Positions 32,460 to 42,775 of a stretch of DNA of 64,000 nucleotides are shown here, one piece after another. The stretch comes from an uncultured Prevotellaceae bacterium. Its GTDB lineage: Bacteria; Bacteroidota; Bacteroidia; Bacteroidales; Bacteroidaceae. A model generated the notes under the pieces. That model ran no database searches. It was given only the letters and a program-made list of their open reading frames with translations, and was not told where the DNA came from. A program made the position numbers and the translations under genes. Position 1 is the first letter of the stretch, and every line of letters begins with the position of its first letter. The stretch covers positions 1 through 64,000 of the forward strand of contig ONWA01000004.1 in the NCBI GenBank assembly GCA_900321425.1, given 5' to 3'.

Positions 32460-34097
32460 ATGGAAAAAAGTGCATTGCAGATTGCGAGAGCCGCTTATCA
32501 GCCTAAATTACCAAAGGCTCTTCAGGGTGCGGTAAAAGTAAAAGAGGGTGCTCCTACCCAGAGTGTTGGTGACCAGGAAGAAATCAAGAAGCTCTTCCCC
32601 AACACCTATGGTATGCCTATCGTTCAGTTTGAACCAGCTAGCGAGGCAAACACCAAGAAAATGAACGTTGGTATTATCCTGTCTGGTGGTCAGGCTCCTG
32701 GTGGTCACAACGTGATTACCGGTCTGTTCGATCAGATCAAGAAGCTGAACCCCGAGAACCGTCTCTTCGGATTCATCTTGGGTCCTGGTGGTCTGGTTGA
32801 CCATAACTACATGGAGCTCACCAAGGAGATCATCGACGAGTATCGCAACACCGGTGGCTTCGACATGATTGGCTCAGGCCGTACCAAGTTGGAGAAGGTT
32901 GACCAGTTCGAGAAGGGTCTCGAGATTATCCGCAAGCTGGATATCAAGGCTATCGTGATTATCGGTGGTGACGACTCTAACACCAACGCCTGTGTGCTGG
33001 CAGAGTACTATGCCGCCAAGAACTATGGTGTACAGGTTATCGGTTGTCCTAAGACGATTGACGGTGACTTGAAGAACTCACAGATTGAGACCTCTTTCGG
33101 TTTCGATACTGCCTGTAAGACCTACTCAGAGCTGATTGGTAACATTGAGCGCGACTGTAACTCAGCCCGCAAGTACTGGCACTTCATCAAGGTGATGGGT
33201 CGCTCGGCTTCTCATATTGCTTTGGAGTGTGCTTTGCAGACACAACCTAATATCTGTCTCGTTAGTGAGGAGGTAGAGGCTAAGGAGCAGAGTCTAGACG
33301 ATATTGTTACCTATATCGCTAAGACAGTAGCTGCAAGAGCTGCAGCAGGTAACAACTTCGGTACTGTTATCATCCCCGAGGGACTCATCGAGTTTATTCC
33401 TGCCATCAAGAAACTCATCGCTCAGTTAAATGATGTATTGGCATTGCCCGAGGCTAAGGGCCTGAACAGCGAGGAACAGATCGCCTTCGTCAAGGCACAT
33501 ATCTCTGCTGAGAACTTAGCTGTCTTTAACTCTCTGCCAGAAGGTGTGGCTCGTCAGTTGGCGTTGGATCGCGATCCTCATGGAAACGTACAGGTATCCC
33601 TGATTGAAACCGAGAAGTTGCTCTCCACGATGGTGGCTCAGAAACTGGAGCGTATGAAGAAGAACGGCGAATATGTTGGAAAATTCTCTGCCCTTCATCA
33701 TTTCTTTGGTTACGAAGGACGTTGCGCAGCTCCATCAAATTTCGATGCCGATTATTGTTATGCCTTGGGTACCTCTGCTGCTCAGCTGATTGCTAACGGA
33801 AAGACTGGCTATATGGCTATTGTAAAGAACACGACAGCTCCTGCCGACCAGTGGATTGCCGGTGGTGTTCCTATCACGATGATGATGAACATGGAGCGTC
33901 GTAACGGTGAAATGAAACCTGTGATTCGCAAAGCACTTGTAGAACTCGATGGAGCACCCTTCAAGACCTTTGCAGCTCAGCGCGAGACCTGGGCTAAGGA
34001 GACCTGCTACGTATATCCTGGACCTATCCAGTATTGGGGACCCTCAGAGGTTTGTGACCAGCCTACACGTACATTGTCTCTCGAACAGGCAAAATAA
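32460..34097 (+). CDS. pfp: Diphosphate-fructose-6-phosphate 1-phosphotransferase
   Basis: 545 aa, the long PPi-dependent phosphofructokinase type. It makes fructose 1,6-bisphosphate reversibly using pyrophosphate in cytoplasmic glycolysis. Visible motifs: [20 protein letters not shown] (phosphate-binding), GGDDSNTNA with Asp in the place that selects PPi over [13 protein letters not shown] (catalytic), and the fructose-site [14 protein letters not shown]25 gene follows after 5 nt. The window also holds a class III FBPase at 44380. Confidence 0.95.
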   Translation: MEKSALQIARAAYQPKLPKALQGAVKVKEGAPTQSVGDQEEIKKLFPNTYGMPIVQFEPASEANTKKMNVGIILSGGQAPGGHNVITGLFDQIKKLNPENRLFGFILGPGGLVDHNYMELTKEIIDEYRNTGGFDMIGSGRTKLEKVDQFEKGLEIIRKLDIKAIVIIGGDDSNTNACVLAEYYAAKNYGVQVIGCPKTIDGDLKNSQIETSFGFDTACKTYSELIGNIERDCNSARKYWHFIKVMGRSASHIALECALQTQPNICLVSEEVEAKEQSLDDIVTYIAKTVAARAAAGNNFGTVIIPEGLIEFIPAIKKLIAQLNDVLALPEAKGLNSEEQIAFVKAHISAENLAVFNSLPEGVARQLALDRDPHGNVQVSLIETEKLLSTMVAQKLERMKKNGEYVGKFSALHHFFGYEGRCAAPSNFDADYCYALGTSAAQLIANGKTGYMAIVKNTTAPADQWIAGGVPITMMMNMERRNGEMKPVIRKALVELDGAPFKTFAAQRETWAKETCYVYPGPIQYWGPSEVCDQPTRTLSLEQAK

Positions 34098-34102
34098 TCT
34101 GA

Positions 34103-35002
34103 ATGACGCAGAAGAGGAGAGTTGTCCGACGCAAAGGTGTCGGAACAAAACATATTTATCACGGCCCCGGGCGCAGAAAGCGTCCCGGAGTCGTGATTCG
34201 TTTACTCCAACTTCTGCCTTCTTGGGCCTGGTGGATAGGTGGAGCTACCATCATCTGTGGCTACATCTGGTTCTTCTATTATTTCTTTGTAGGACCGTTT
34301 GGCTTCCGATGGCGTGCACTCTATGGTGATGTGAATTATCCCAAGGGCTATGAGATTCATGGCATCGACGTGTCGCACCATCAAGGTCGGATCAATTGGG
34401 ATAAACTCAAGGATCAAGGACAAATTAATCATTGTCCTATCCGTTTCGTGATGATTAAAGCCACAGAGGGCGCCACACGAATTGATGAAAACTTCAAAGA
34501 CAATTTCTATCAAGCACGCGAATACGGTTTCACCCGAGGAGCCTATCATTTCTATAGTGTCCATTCGCCCGCCAAGGAGCAGGCGTTACATTTTATAAGA
34601 AATGTCAAATTGGAGAATGGCGATTTACCGCCAGTCTTAGATGTGGAGCATAAACCCAAGAATATTACTGATGAGCAGTTCAAAAATGACGTGCTCGAAT
34701 GGCTTCGCATCGTGGAGATGAGTTATCAGGTAAAGCCCATCATATATACCTATTATAAGTTTAAGACGCGATATTTGGGAGATTCCATTTTCAACCAATA
34801 TCCCTATTGGATTGCTCACTATTATGTGGACTCCGTAGAATATAAGGGAGAATGGAAATTCTGGCAGCACACCGATGCCGGTCGACTGCCAGGCATCAAA
34901 GGGAGTGTAGATTTCAATATCTATAATGGTTCCTATTATGATCTCAGGCAGATGACGATTGGCTCGCTTGAGAACATTGGCGAAGAAGCATATAAAGAAT
35001 AA
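34103..35002 (+). CDS. Membrane-anchored GH25 lysozyme-like protein
   Basis: 299 aa. A basic cytoplasmic start (KRRVVRRKG) precedes a single membrane helix (about 40-65). Residues 90-290 form a GH25 domain: YEIHGIDVSHHQGRINWDKL (split motif, Asp at the active site), FVMIKATEGATR, GAYHFYSVH, LPPVLDVEH and KPIIYTYYKF. It would hydrolyse peptidoglycan from the periplasmic side. It starts 5 nt after pfp. It resembles the C-terminal half of the gene at 17488 but lacks the MORN part. Confidence 0.86.
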   Translation: MTQKRRVVRRKGVGTKHIYHGPGRRKRPGVVIRLLQLLPSWAWWIGGATIICGYIWFFYYFFVGPFGFRWRALYGDVNYPKGYEIHGIDVSHHQGRINWDKLKDQGQINHCPIRFVMIKATEGATRIDENFKDNFYQAREYGFTRGAYHFYSVHSPAKEQALHFIRNVKLENGDLPPVLDVEHKPKNITDEQFKNDVLEWLRIVEMSYQVKPIIYTYYKFKTRYLGDSIFNQYPYWIAHYYVDSVEYKGEWKFWQHTDAGRLPGIKGSVDFNIYNGSYYDLRQMTIGSLENIGEEAYKE

Positions 35003-35025
35003 GTGAACAATATTTTGATATAAAA

Positions 35026-35069
35026 AGAGGTAATGATCAGCATGGTAGCTGTCATTACCTCTCTTTTTT
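35026..35069. terminator. Bidirectional terminator
   Basis: AGAGGTAATGA pairs perfectly with TCATTACCTCT (11 bp), with a T-run on the right and an A-run on the left. It ends both the pfp-GH25 unit and the leftward mmd operon. Confidence 0.85.
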
Positions 35070-35081
35070 ATCCGATAGTTG

Positions 35082-35510
35082 TTATTCAATCACAACGAGC
35101 GCATCATCTTCCATCACGCTCTCGCCAACACCCACACAGATGGCAGTCACCTTACCGGCTTTCTCAGCCGTCAGATTGTTGGCCATCTTCATGGCTTCCA
35201 ATACGATAACCACATCTCCCACCTGAACTTCATCACCTTCCTTGACGCGGATATCGGTAATGACTCCAGGTAGGGGTGCTTTGATGGCATTGGCTTTGTT
35301 GATGCCCGCCTTGGGAGCAGAAGCACCCTCAGTAGAAGCAGGTTTTGCTGCAGCTGCCGGTTTTACGACAGGCTTCTCTGGCTCAACAGGCAGTTCCATT
35401 TCAACCTTATAGTCCTCGCCATTCACCTTGACTTCAGCAATATTCTCTACAATATCACCAATGACAACTTCATATTTATTTCCGTTGATTGTATATTTGT
35501 ATTCTTTCAT
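35082..35510 (-). CDS. mmdC: Biotin carboxyl carrier subunit
   Basis: 142 aa from ATG at 35510. An Ala/Pro/Lys-rich flexible linker (about 45-75) leads into a biotinyl domain with the biotin-attachment lysine in VLEAMKMANNL near residues 107-117. It would carry CO2 between subunits of methylmalonyl-CoA decarboxylase or a propionyl-CoA carboxylase. It is last in a mce-mmdA-small subunit-biotin operon. No membrane beta subunit follows; a terminator does. Confidence 0.85.
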   Translation of the reverse strand: MKEYKYTINGNKYEVVIGDIVENIAEVKVNGEDYKVEMELPVEPEKPVVKPAAAAKPASTEGASAPKAGINKANAIKAPLPGVITDIRVKEGDEVQVGDVVIVLEAMKMANNLTAEKAGKVTAICVGVGESVMEDDALVVIE

Positions 35511-35517
35511 GATAAAA

Positions 35518-35670
35518 TCATTTTGGTACATTTGTCATTGTCTGGGCATAACCATTCCACTGAGTCGTATGCTCAGCGATGGTTATTTTAAATGATTCCA
35601 CATCGTGGACGTTATTTCCCAGATACTCGTGCAGAGCCATCGCAATGGCTGCATATACTTCATTCTTCAT
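35518..35670 (-). CDS. Small OadG/MmdD-like subunit, 50 aa
   Basis: A 50-codon frame on the minus strand begins MKNEVYAAIAMALHEYLG and continues with NNVHDVESFKITI, which resembles the soluble C-terminal stretch of OadG/gamma subunits of sodium-pumping decarboxylases. It has no membrane helix. It exactly fills the gap between mmdA and the biotin carrier (11 and 7 nt spacings), where such a subunit is expected. It is short enough that many gene finders would skip it. Confidence 0.7.
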   Translation of the reverse strand: MKNEVYAAIAMALHEYLGNNVHDVESFKITIAEHTTQWNGYAQTMTNVPK

Positions 35671-35681
35671 AAGCCCATCTT

Positions 35682-37247
35682 TTACATTGGGATATTTCCG
35701 TGCTTCTTGGCAGGAAGGGCATCGCGCTTAGTTGCCAACTGTGCCAGTCCGCGACAGATACGGAAGCGAGTATTGCGAGGTTCAATCACATCGTCGATAT
35801 AACCGAACTTAGCAGCCTGATATGGATTAGCAAACAGCTCGTTGTACTCATCCTCTTTCTCTGCGATGAATGCCTTGACGTCCTCACCTGCCTCTTTCTT
35901 TGCCTTTGCCTCTTTTGCATAGAGCACAGCAGCAGCGCCAGATGCGCCCATCACTGCGATCTCTGCAGAAGGCCAAGCATAGTTCAGGTCGGTGTGGAGC
36001 TGCTTAGATCCCATCACGATGTGAGAACCGCCATAAGATTTACGCAGCGTAATGGTAATCTTGGGGACGGTAGCCTCTCCGTACGCATAGAGCAACTGTG
36101 CTCCGTGCAGGATTACAGCATTGTACTCCTGACCGGTTCCAGGGAGGAATCCAGGTACGTCAACAAGACTGACGATAGGAATATTGAACGCATCGCAGAA
36201 ACGGACGAAGCGAGCACCCTTACGAGAAGCGTTCACGTCAAGGACACCAGCATAGCATGATGGTTGGTTGGCCACAATACCTACACTCTGACCATTGAAG
36301 CGAGCAAAGCCCACGATGATGTTTCTTGCGAAACGTGGCTGTACCTCAAAGAACTCATGGTCGTCGGTGATGGCCGTGATGACCTTATACATATCGTATG
36401 CCTCATTGGGGTTATCGGGGATCACCTCGTTCAGCATATCCTCCAAGCGGTCGATAGGATCGGTACACTTCTTACGTGGTGCAGTCTCCATGTTGTTGGA
36501 TGGGATATAACTCAAGAGAGTCTTCAACATCTCCATAGCCTCTTCCTCTGTTGAAGCGGTAAAATGGGTCACACCACTCTTCGTCGAGTGTACGCTGGCA
36601 CCACCCAGATGTTCCTGATCGATATCCTCGCCAGTGACGGTCTTCACCACCTTTGGACCAGTAAGGAACATATAAGATGTGTTCTCCATCATCAAGGTGA
36701 AGTCGGTGAGGGCGGGGGAGTATACAGCACCACCGGCACAGGGACCGAAGATACCTGAGATCTGAGGGATGACACCAGAAGCGAGGATGTTACGCTCAAA
36801 AATCTCTGCATAACCAGCCAGCGCGTTGATACCCTCCTGGATACGCGCACCACCGGAATCGTTGATACCGATGACAGGAGCACCCATCTTCATCGCCATG
36901 TCCATCACCTTACAGATCTTCTGGCTCATGGTCTCGGAGAGAGAACCGGCGTGAACGGTAAAGTCCTGTGCAAAGACAAACACCAGACGGCCGTCGATGG
37001 TACCACTACCAGCTACCACGCCATCACCTAGGAACTGTTTCTTCTCCATTCCGAAGTTATGGCAACGATGCTCTTTGAACATATCATATTCTTCGAAGCT
37101 ACCTTCATCGAGGAGCATGTGAATACGCTCACGGGCGGTATACTTTCCGCGTTCATGCTGTTTTTGGATTGCTTTTTCGCCACCACCAAGACGAGCTTGC
37201 TCGCGCTTGGCAATCAACAGTTTGATTTTTTCTAATTGCTTGCTCAT
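35682..37247 (-). CDS. mmdA: Methylmalonyl-CoA decarboxylase/acyl-CoA carboxylase carboxyltransferase subunit
   Basis: 521 aa from ATG at 37247. The crotonase-like carboxyltransferase fold is evident: [13 protein letters not shown], the oxyanion-hole glycines in [13 protein letters not shown] and [15 protein letters not shown], and [14 protein letters not shown] plus [10 protein letters not shown] in the second half. It moves CO2 between methylmalonyl-CoA or propionyl-CoA and biotin. It lies 48 nt after mce, linking it to the propionate/succinate pathway. Confidence 0.92.
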   Translation of the reverse strand: MSKQLEKIKLLIAKREQARLGGGEKAIQKQHERGKYTARERIHMLLDEGSFEEYDMFKEHRCHNFGMEKKQFLGDGVVAGSGTIDGRLVFVFAQDFTVHAGSLSETMSQKICKVMDMAMKMGAPVIGINDSGGARIQEGINALAGYAEIFERNILASGVIPQISGIFGPCAGGAVYSPALTDFTLMMENTSYMFLTGPKVVKTVTGEDIDQEHLGGASVHSTKSGVTHFTASTEEEAMEMLKTLLSYIPSNNMETAPRKKCTDPIDRLEDMLNEVIPDNPNEAYDMYKVITAITDDHEFFEVQPRFARNIIVGFARFNGQSVGIVANQPSCYAGVLDVNASRKGARFVRFCDAFNIPIVSLVDVPGFLPGTGQEYNAVILHGAQLLYAYGEATVPKITITLRKSYGGSHIVMGSKQLHTDLNYAWPSAEIAVMGASGAAAVLYAKEAKAKKEAGEDVKAFIAEKEDEYNELFANPYQAAKFGYIDDVIEPRNTRFRICRGLAQLATKRDALPAKKHGNIPM

Positions 37248-37295
37248 TTCTATTCTTTCTTCTATCAATTTACAAAATCAGTAACAAGAGTCGCA

Positions 37296-37700
37296 TTAAT
37301 GCTCACAGAGTTCAGTAAGAACACCTGCCGTTGATTTCGGATGGAGAAATGCGATATTCAGGTTCTCGGCACCCTTACGTGGAGCCTGATCGATCAGGCG
37401 GATACCCTTGCCGTCGCACTCTGCCAGTGCATTAGCGACACCGTCCTCGATACAGAAAGCTACATGATGTACGCCCTTGTTACCTTTATCCAACCATTTC
37501 TGAATAGTGCTCTCAGGTGATGTTGGCTCAAGAAGCTCAAGCTTCACCTCACCACATTTCAGGAAGGCTGTTTTCACTTTCTGGTCCTCAACGACCTCGA
37601 TGTTATAACACTTCAGTCCGAGCACGTTCTCAAAGAACGGCAGACTCTCTTCAATACTCTGGACAGCGATGCCCAGATGCTCAATGTGTGAAATCTTCAT
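37296..37700 (-). CDS. mce: Methylmalonyl-CoA epimerase
   Basis: 134 aa, two glyoxalase-like halves. IEHLGIAVQSIEESLPFFE at the start, LELLEPTSPESTI in the middle and GVHHVAFCIED give the metal-binding His and Glu residues. It interconverts the R and S forms of methylmalonyl-CoA. First gene of the leftward operon; a minus-7 element TACCTTTG lies at 37742-37735. Confidence 0.93.
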   Translation of the reverse strand: MKISHIEHLGIAVQSIEESLPFFENVLGLKCYNIEVVEDQKVKTAFLKCGEVKLELLEPTSPESTIQKWLDKGNKGVHHVAFCIEDGVANALAECDGKGIRLIDQAPRKGAENLNIAFLHPKSTAGVLTELCEH

Positions 37701-37790
37701 GTCAATCTTATTTTAAATGAACATAATTTGTGTACAAAGGTACGGATAATCATTTAAAATGACGAATGAAGACGGAATAATTAAACATTA

Positions 37791-40211
37791 TTAAAACTCA
37801 ACACGGATTTTACCGTTGATTTGGCGACCAGTGAGGTAGTTGGGCACAGCAAACTGATGATTCATCACATCGGTCACCCAATAGTAGGAATTCACGTTGT
37901 TGATGCCGAAGAGGTTCAGACAGTCGACACCGATCCATACTCGTTTCACACCAGCCCAGAAGCGTTTCTTGCTGTTTGGATGCTCAGGATCACCCACCAA
38001 CAGATAGCTCATACCGATGTCTGCACGCTTGTAGGCCGGAGCACGGAAGTTCTGGCGCTCGATACCCTTATGCGGAGCACCGAAGGGAAGACCGTCGGCG
38101 AAGGCGAACTTCAGCGTCATCAGCCAGCGCTTGCTACCGGGGAAGTAGTCGCTGAAGTGCAGGTTCACGGCATAGCGCTGGTCGGTTGGGAGGGGTACAG
38201 ACACATCACCAAACTTCTGATTGGTTTTCATCCACGAGAAGGTCAGCCACGAGTCGGTGCCTGGCACGAACTCACCGAAGAGCTTTAAGTCGATTCCGGT
38301 AGCATAACCACTACAGAGGTTCTCTCCGTAATAGGTGATCTTCATGTTGTTGACATTGTAGGGATTGAGATTCCTGAGGATTTTGAAATATGCCTCTGCC
38401 GTAAACTTAAACGGACGCTCTGCCACCTTGAAACGATAGTCGAAAGCTCCGACGATATGAATAGACTGCTGTGACTTGAGTTTGTTGTTCAGTGTCACGA
38501 TAGTTGTTCCGTTGAAGGATGTTGTATCGCGCAATTCTTTATAGAAAGGTGCCTGATAGTACAATCCCGCTGCCAGTCGGAAGGTCATGTTATGGTTGAA
38601 TTTCGGCACGAGGGCTACCGAGGCGCGGGGCGAGAAGATCAGTTCTTTCGTGAACGACCAATAGCCCATTCTGACACCAGCGTTCACCGTCCAGAACGAC
38701 CGGTTGTCGGCTTCTTCTTCCTCATCGCTTCCACCGGTCATGAAGTGGAAGGTGTCCATCGCGTACGCCTCGATACGATCGGAGCTGATCTCGTGGTCAG
38801 AGCTCAACGAATAGATGAGGTCCAGGCGGTCGGGAGTGTGTGGGATAGAGTAGCCGCTGGAGTCGCGCATCTCGTACTCACGGGAGTTTTCCGTCACCTT
38901 CTCCCGTTTATAGGTAAAGCCGGCCTCCAGTGCATGTTTCTTCCATGTCTGGTTCAGCATCAGCTTGATACTGGTTACATTCGCTTTCAGATAGTTGCGT
39001 GCGTGCTCCATATAGGTACCTACGCCGAGGTTCTCGCTCGTCTGGGTATCGTCCAGCCAGTATTGTCCCTGGATGTCGTAGGCCTCGCGCTCCTTGGTGT
39101 GGAAGGCCGACACCAGCAGCTTGACGGTGGTCGAGTCGCTGAAGTGGTGCGCCACGCTGAACGTTCCGAAGAGTGTGCGGAAGAGGTCTTTCTCCTGTCC
39201 GTCGAAATAAACCTTGAAGTTCTTGACGTTCTCGAGCGTACCAAAGGAGGTCTCGCGGTCTTTCGGCGTGAAGTTATAATGGTTCTCCGAGATATTCCCC
39301 AAGAACTCGAGCGTCCACCGCTTCGACGGTTTCCAAGAGAGGAATGTTTGATAGTCGACGAAGTTAGGCTTGTATTCGCCCTTGGTCTGCAGCGACCCCA
39401 AGAGATAGCGGTTGGTCTTATAGCGGATGCCGTGCGACATCGAGAATTTCTTATTACCGTAGCCCAGATAGCCTGTGGCACCGAGTAGCGATGCCGTCAC
39501 GTTGGCCTCAAACTGCTTCGGTCGTTTGTAAGTGATGTCGAGTGTCGACGACATCTTATCTCCGTATTTTGCCTCGAAGCCTCCCGATGAGAATGCTACT
39601 TTCTCCACCATGTCGCCATTGATGATACTCAGTCCTTCCTGCTGACCGCTTCTGATGAGCAGCGGACGGTATACTTCGACGTTGTTGATATAGACGGAGT
39701 TCTCGTCGAACGAGCCGCCTCGCACGTTATACTGCGACGACAGTTCGTTGTGGGTCGACACACCCGCCTGCTGTTGAATGAGTTCTTCGACGGCGTTGCC
39801 CGATGCCGACGGCGTGTGTTGCATGTTCTTGATATCCAACTGTTCCGTGCCGGTGGTCTGTCGGCGCTTCTCCGTCACCGTCACCTCGTCGAGCGAAGCC
39901 TGTGGCTGCATGGTGATGAGCAGCGTCTGCTTGCCCTGTGGTCGGCGGAGCACTCGGGTACGTGAGCGGTAGCCCACCATCGAGTATTTGATCTCCACGC
40001 TGTCGGCCGACTGCAGCGTCATACTGTACTCACCCTTCAGATTGGTCATCGTCACCTTGCCCTGTTTCACACAGGACACGGTGGCCCATTCTACGGGGTT
40101 TCCCTCATCGTCAAGCACTTTGCCTTTGAGTGTGAAGCTCTGGGCGTATGTCATCATACTCATCAGCAACAGGATGAGTACAAGAGGTAGTCGTTTATTC
40201 TTCTGTTTCAT
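37791..40211 (-). CDS. TonB-dependent outer membrane receptor
   Basis: 806 aa. Signal peptide (1-23), a carboxypeptidase D regulatory-like domain (about 25-110, LKGKVLDDEGNPVEWATVSC), a plug domain (about 120-230, beginning near LDEVTVTEKRR) and a beta-barrel ending in an aromatic residue (IRVEF). It would import a ligand across the outer membrane with TonB energy. No SusD-like gene is adjacent, so it is not a classical polysaccharide locus. It lies 24 nt after the GNAT-like gene. Confidence 0.9.
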   Translation of the reverse strand: MKQKNKRLPLVLILLLMSMMTYAQSFTLKGKVLDDEGNPVEWATVSCVKQGKVTMTNLKGEYSMTLQSADSVEIKYSMVGYRSRTRVLRRPQGKQTLLITMQPQASLDEVTVTEKRRQTTGTEQLDIKNMQHTPSASGNAVEELIQQQAGVSTHNELSSQYNVRGGSFDENSVYINNVEVYRPLLIRSGQQEGLSIINGDMVEKVAFSSGGFEAKYGDKMSSTLDITYKRPKQFEANVTASLLGATGYLGYGNKKFSMSHGIRYKTNRYLLGSLQTKGEYKPNFVDYQTFLSWKPSKRWTLEFLGNISENHYNFTPKDRETSFGTLENVKNFKVYFDGQEKDLFRTLFGTFSVAHHFSDSTTVKLLVSAFHTKEREAYDIQGQYWLDDTQTSENLGVGTYMEHARNYLKANVTSIKLMLNQTWKKHALEAGFTYKREKVTENSREYEMRDSSGYSIPHTPDRLDLIYSLSSDHEISSDRIEAYAMDTFHFMTGGSDEEEEADNRSFWTVNAGVRMGYWSFTKELIFSPRASVALVPKFNHNMTFRLAAGLYYQAPFYKELRDTTSFNGTTIVTLNNKLKSQQSIHIVGAFDYRFKVAERPFKFTAEAYFKILRNLNPYNVNNMKITYYGENLCSGYATGIDLKLFGEFVPGTDSWLTFSWMKTNQKFGDVSVPLPTDQRYAVNLHFSDYFPGSKRWLMTLKFAFADGLPFGAPHKGIERQNFRAPAYKRADIGMSYLLVGDPEHPNSKKRFWAGVKRVWIGVDCLNLFGINNVNSYYWVTDVMNHQFAVPNYLTGRQINGKIRVEF

Positions 40212-40235
40212 CAGATATAATAACGCTCCATCTGC

Positions 40236-41213
40236 CTAAATATTGTATAGCGACGATAATATACGGTTCAACCAGCCGAAAGGAAAGTAGAACCAGCGAT
40301 AGGTGCTGACGGGTTTTCCGCCAAAACTCAGGATGAAGTCGGCATAGGAATTTTTGCGATAGGGCAGTCCGACGTCCATGAAGTTGATGTGCTGATAGCC
40401 GTTCTTGTGGGCATACTGGATGGCGTGCCACACGGTGAGCAGGTCGGGGTGCAGCCGCACGTAACTCTTACGACGGAAGGCAGTGTACCACAGGAAGGCG
40501 TTATCGCCGCTGAATACGCACACCGAACAGCCGATGACGTGCTCTTTGTATTTCGTTACAAATAGTTTGCCGTTGCCGCTCTGCTGCAACTTATGAAAGA
40601 ACGAAGGGTGGGGAATGAATCGCTTGGGCTTGAGGAAATTATGCTGTTTTAGCAGTCGGGTGAGCGCTTTCTCCTCGGCGGCTGTCTCCACCTCCTTGGT
40701 GACAGCGCCCCGCTCGTACGACACAGTGATTCGTCGGAACATTTTTTCCGTGATGCGCTCTTCGGGCGTCTTACTGTGCAGCGAGTTGTAGATGTTCATC
40801 CACCTGACGGGGAAGAACCCCTGTCGGCGCAGTTCCTTGTAGCCGAACATCTTCTGACTGATGTTACTGATTTCGATATAGAGCAGGCGGCGCAACATCT
40901 TCTCCTTTAGCGTCGACAGCATCAGTTCGAACAGCTCCGTTTGCGCGTAACCCACTTCGTAGACGCCCTCGCCCAACATTCGACAGTGCATATAAAAATA
41001 TGGTGGAAACCAGGAGGAGCGGTAGCGCACCACGGCCAGCAGATGGGCCGCCACCTTGCCATCAGCAGTCTCCACCGTGATCATATAGGGCTTTTGTCCT
41101 TTGGTCTGTTCGCACATCTCAAAAAGTTGTCTGCTATGGAAAAACTGCCGGTTGTCCATCTCAGGCAAATCCTTTGAGCGTGTATAGATACGGGGATATA
41201 ATTGCTGATTCAT
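40236..41213 (-). CDS. GNAT/FemAB-like acyltransferase
   Basis: 325 aa, soluble. The C-terminal half contains GKLFVTKYKEHVIGCSVCVF and LHPDLLTVWHAIQYAHKNGYQHINFMDVG (segments of the acetyl-CoA/aminoacyl transfer fold found in FemAB and CelD-type proteins). The N-terminal half is a second, more divergent lobe. The substrate is unknown. It shares a transcript with the TonB-dependent receptor. Confidence 0.7.
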   Translation of the reverse strand: MNQQLYPRIYTRSKDLPEMDNRQFFHSRQLFEMCEQTKGQKPYMITVETADGKVAAHLLAVVRYRSSWFPPYFYMHCRMLGEGVYEVGYAQTELFELMLSTLKEKMLRRLLYIEISNISQKMFGYKELRRQGFFPVRWMNIYNSLHSKTPEERITEKMFRRITVSYERGAVTKEVETAAEEKALTRLLKQHNFLKPKRFIPHPSFFHKLQQSGNGKLFVTKYKEHVIGCSVCVFSGDNAFLWYTAFRRKSYVRLHPDLLTVWHAIQYAHKNGYQHINFMDVGLPYRKNSYADFILSFGGKPVSTYRWFYFPFGWLNRILSSLYNI

Positions 41214-41217
41214 AGTG

Positions 41218-41225
41218 CAAAGATA
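41218..41225 (-). promoter_or_regulatory. Minus-7 element of the GNAT-like gene
   Basis: Minus strand TATCTTTG, only 4 nt before the ATG, predicting an essentially leaderless mRNA. Confidence 0.6.
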
Positions 41226-41362
41226 TAAATTTTCGTCGACATCCGCAACTTTATTTGATATTTTCCTTTAAATAAAGGTGTTTCCGAGCGAAATGTGAAA
41301 ATCCGAATGGTTATTGCTGACCTACAACAGCCCTCCATTTCGACTTTTCGGTATAAACTTTG

Positions 41363-41392
41363 TTGATATTTCCTCCCTTTTTCGTACCTTTG
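41363..41392 (+). promoter_or_regulatory. Promoter of the nitroreductase operon
   Basis: TTG at 41363-41365, 19 nt, TACCTTTG at 41385-41392, 22 nt before the ATG. Confidence 0.65.
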
Positions 41393-41414
41393 CAGAAAAT
41401 TCAACGAAGATATT

Positions 41415-41942
41415 ATGACAGATTTCAAAGATTTGGTGCAGTTGCGCCGCAGCCACCGTAAGTTTACGACCGAAGAGATGAACCCCGACGACCTGAAGAT
41501 GATTCTCCGTGCGGCCCTGATGTCGCCCACGTCGAAGAGTCAGCGTGCCTGGCAATTTATCGTAGTCGACGACCCTGTCGCCATCGAGAAGCTTGCTGAT
41601 GCCAAGGATATGGGTTCGCAGTTCCTCAAGGGCGCACCCCTGGCCATCGTGGTACTGGGCGACCCCGTGCAGAACGACTGTTGGGTGGAGGATGGCTCCA
41701 TCGCTGCCATCTCTATGCAGTACCAGGCTGAGGAGCTCGGCTATGGCACCTGTTGGATTCAGATGCGCGGTCGCGGACTGGCCGACGGCACTACGGCTGA
41801 TACCGTCATCCGCGGCATCCTTAATATCCCCGACAACATGAACACGTTGTGTGTGCTCGCCCTGGGCTGCAAGGCTGAGGAGCGCAAGCCGCAGAACGAG
41901 GAGAAACTGAAATGGGAGAACGTTCATCTGAACGAGTATTAA
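41415..41942 (+). CDS. Nitroreductase family protein
   Basis: 175 aa, FMN-dependent. The start LRRSHRKFTTEEM carries the phosphate-binding arginines, LMSPTSKSQRAWQF the central loop, and the end GCKAEERKP the typical cofactor-contact tail. It probably reduces nitro compounds, quinones or flavin with NAD(P)H. Its end is followed by a 20-bp duplication and then the DUF2520 gene. Confidence 0.88.
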   Translation: MTDFKDLVQLRRSHRKFTTEEMNPDDLKMILRAALMSPTSKSQRAWQFIVVDDPVAIEKLADAKDMGSQFLKGAPLAIVVLGDPVQNDCWVEDGSIAAISMQYQAEELGYGTCWIQMRGRGLADGTTADTVIRGILNIPDNMNTLCVLALGCKAEERKPQNEEKLKWENVHLNEY

Positions 41943-41998
41943 GCGATGAACAACCAGTATTAAGCGATGAGCATTTACAGATTAATGATGATGTGCCG

Positions 41999-42775
41999 AT
42001 GAAAATTATTCTGATAGGAGCCGGCCGGTTGGCCACTCATCTGGGTAGTGCCCTGCACCGTGCCGGTCACGATATTCTGCAGGTGTACAGCCGAACACAG
42101 GCTTCGGCCTCTGCACTCGCCGATAAGTTCGGCACCGAGGCGGTCACCGACCTTCATTTATTACGAGACGACGCCGAGGTGTATATCTTCTCCGTGAAGG
42201 ACCAAGTGCTGGATGAGCTGATTCCGCAGGTATGCAAGGGTAGGGAACAGGCGCTGTTCGTCCACACCGCCGGATCGATGCCGCTGGACATCTTCCGCGA
42301 TGCCGCCCGTCGCTATGGTGTGCTTTATCCGATGCAGACGTTCTCGAAGGAGCGGGCACTCGACTTCTCCATCATCCCCTGTTTCGTGGAGGGCAGCGAC
42401 GAGGCGACGCTCCGCACCGTCACGCTGCTGGCCGAGAGCGTGAGCAACCGGGTGATGGCGCTCTCTACCGACTGTCGCCGCTACCTGCATCTAGCGGCCG
42501 TGTTCGCCTGCAACTTCGCCAATCACTGCTATCATCTGGCTGAGGATATCCTGGCGCAGCACGACATCCCCTTCGACATGATGCTGCCGCTCATCGATGA
42601 GACCGCCGCGAAGGTACACGAGCTGTCGCCCGAAAAGGCACAGACCGGTCCGGCGGTGCGCTACGACGAGAATGTCATCCACCGACAACTGCAACTGCTC
42701 GACGGCGACGACCTCCTGCAGGACGTCTATCGCCTGATGAGCCAGAGTATTCACCAAACAGCTACGAAGCAATGA
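41999..42775 (+). CDS. Rossmann-fold DUF2520 protein
   Basis: 258 aa from ATG at 41999, preferred over a frame start at 41912 that overlaps the nitroreductase gene. [16 protein letters not shown] is a dinucleotide-binding loop as in 6-phosphogluconate/pyrroline reductase relatives; the helical DUF2520 domain starts near residue 125 ([14 protein letters not shown]). The substrate is unknown. Its stop overlaps the next start by 4 nt. Confidence 0.85.
   Translation: MKIILIGAGRLATHLGSALHRAGHDILQVYSRTQASASALADKFGTEAVTDLHLLRDDAEVYIFSVKDQVLDELIPQVCKGREQALFVHTAGSMPLDIFRDAARRYGVLYPMQTFSKERALDFSIIPCFVEGSDEATLRTVTLLAESVSNRVMALSTDCRRYLHLAAVFACNFANHCYHLAEDILAQHDIPFDMMLPLIDETAAKVHELSPEKAQTGPAVRYDENVIHRQLQLLDGDDLLQDVYRLMSQSIHQTATKQ

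Noticed and set aside
38592-39488. 298-codon frame on the plus strand within the TonB receptor gene
   Set aside because: It is a shadow of the receptor, whose domains and signal peptide are clear on the other strand.
41912-41998. Earlier start of the DUF2520 gene
   Set aside because: It would overlap nitroreductase and add a tail encoded by the 20-bp duplication; the Rossmann loop begins at the ATG at 41999.
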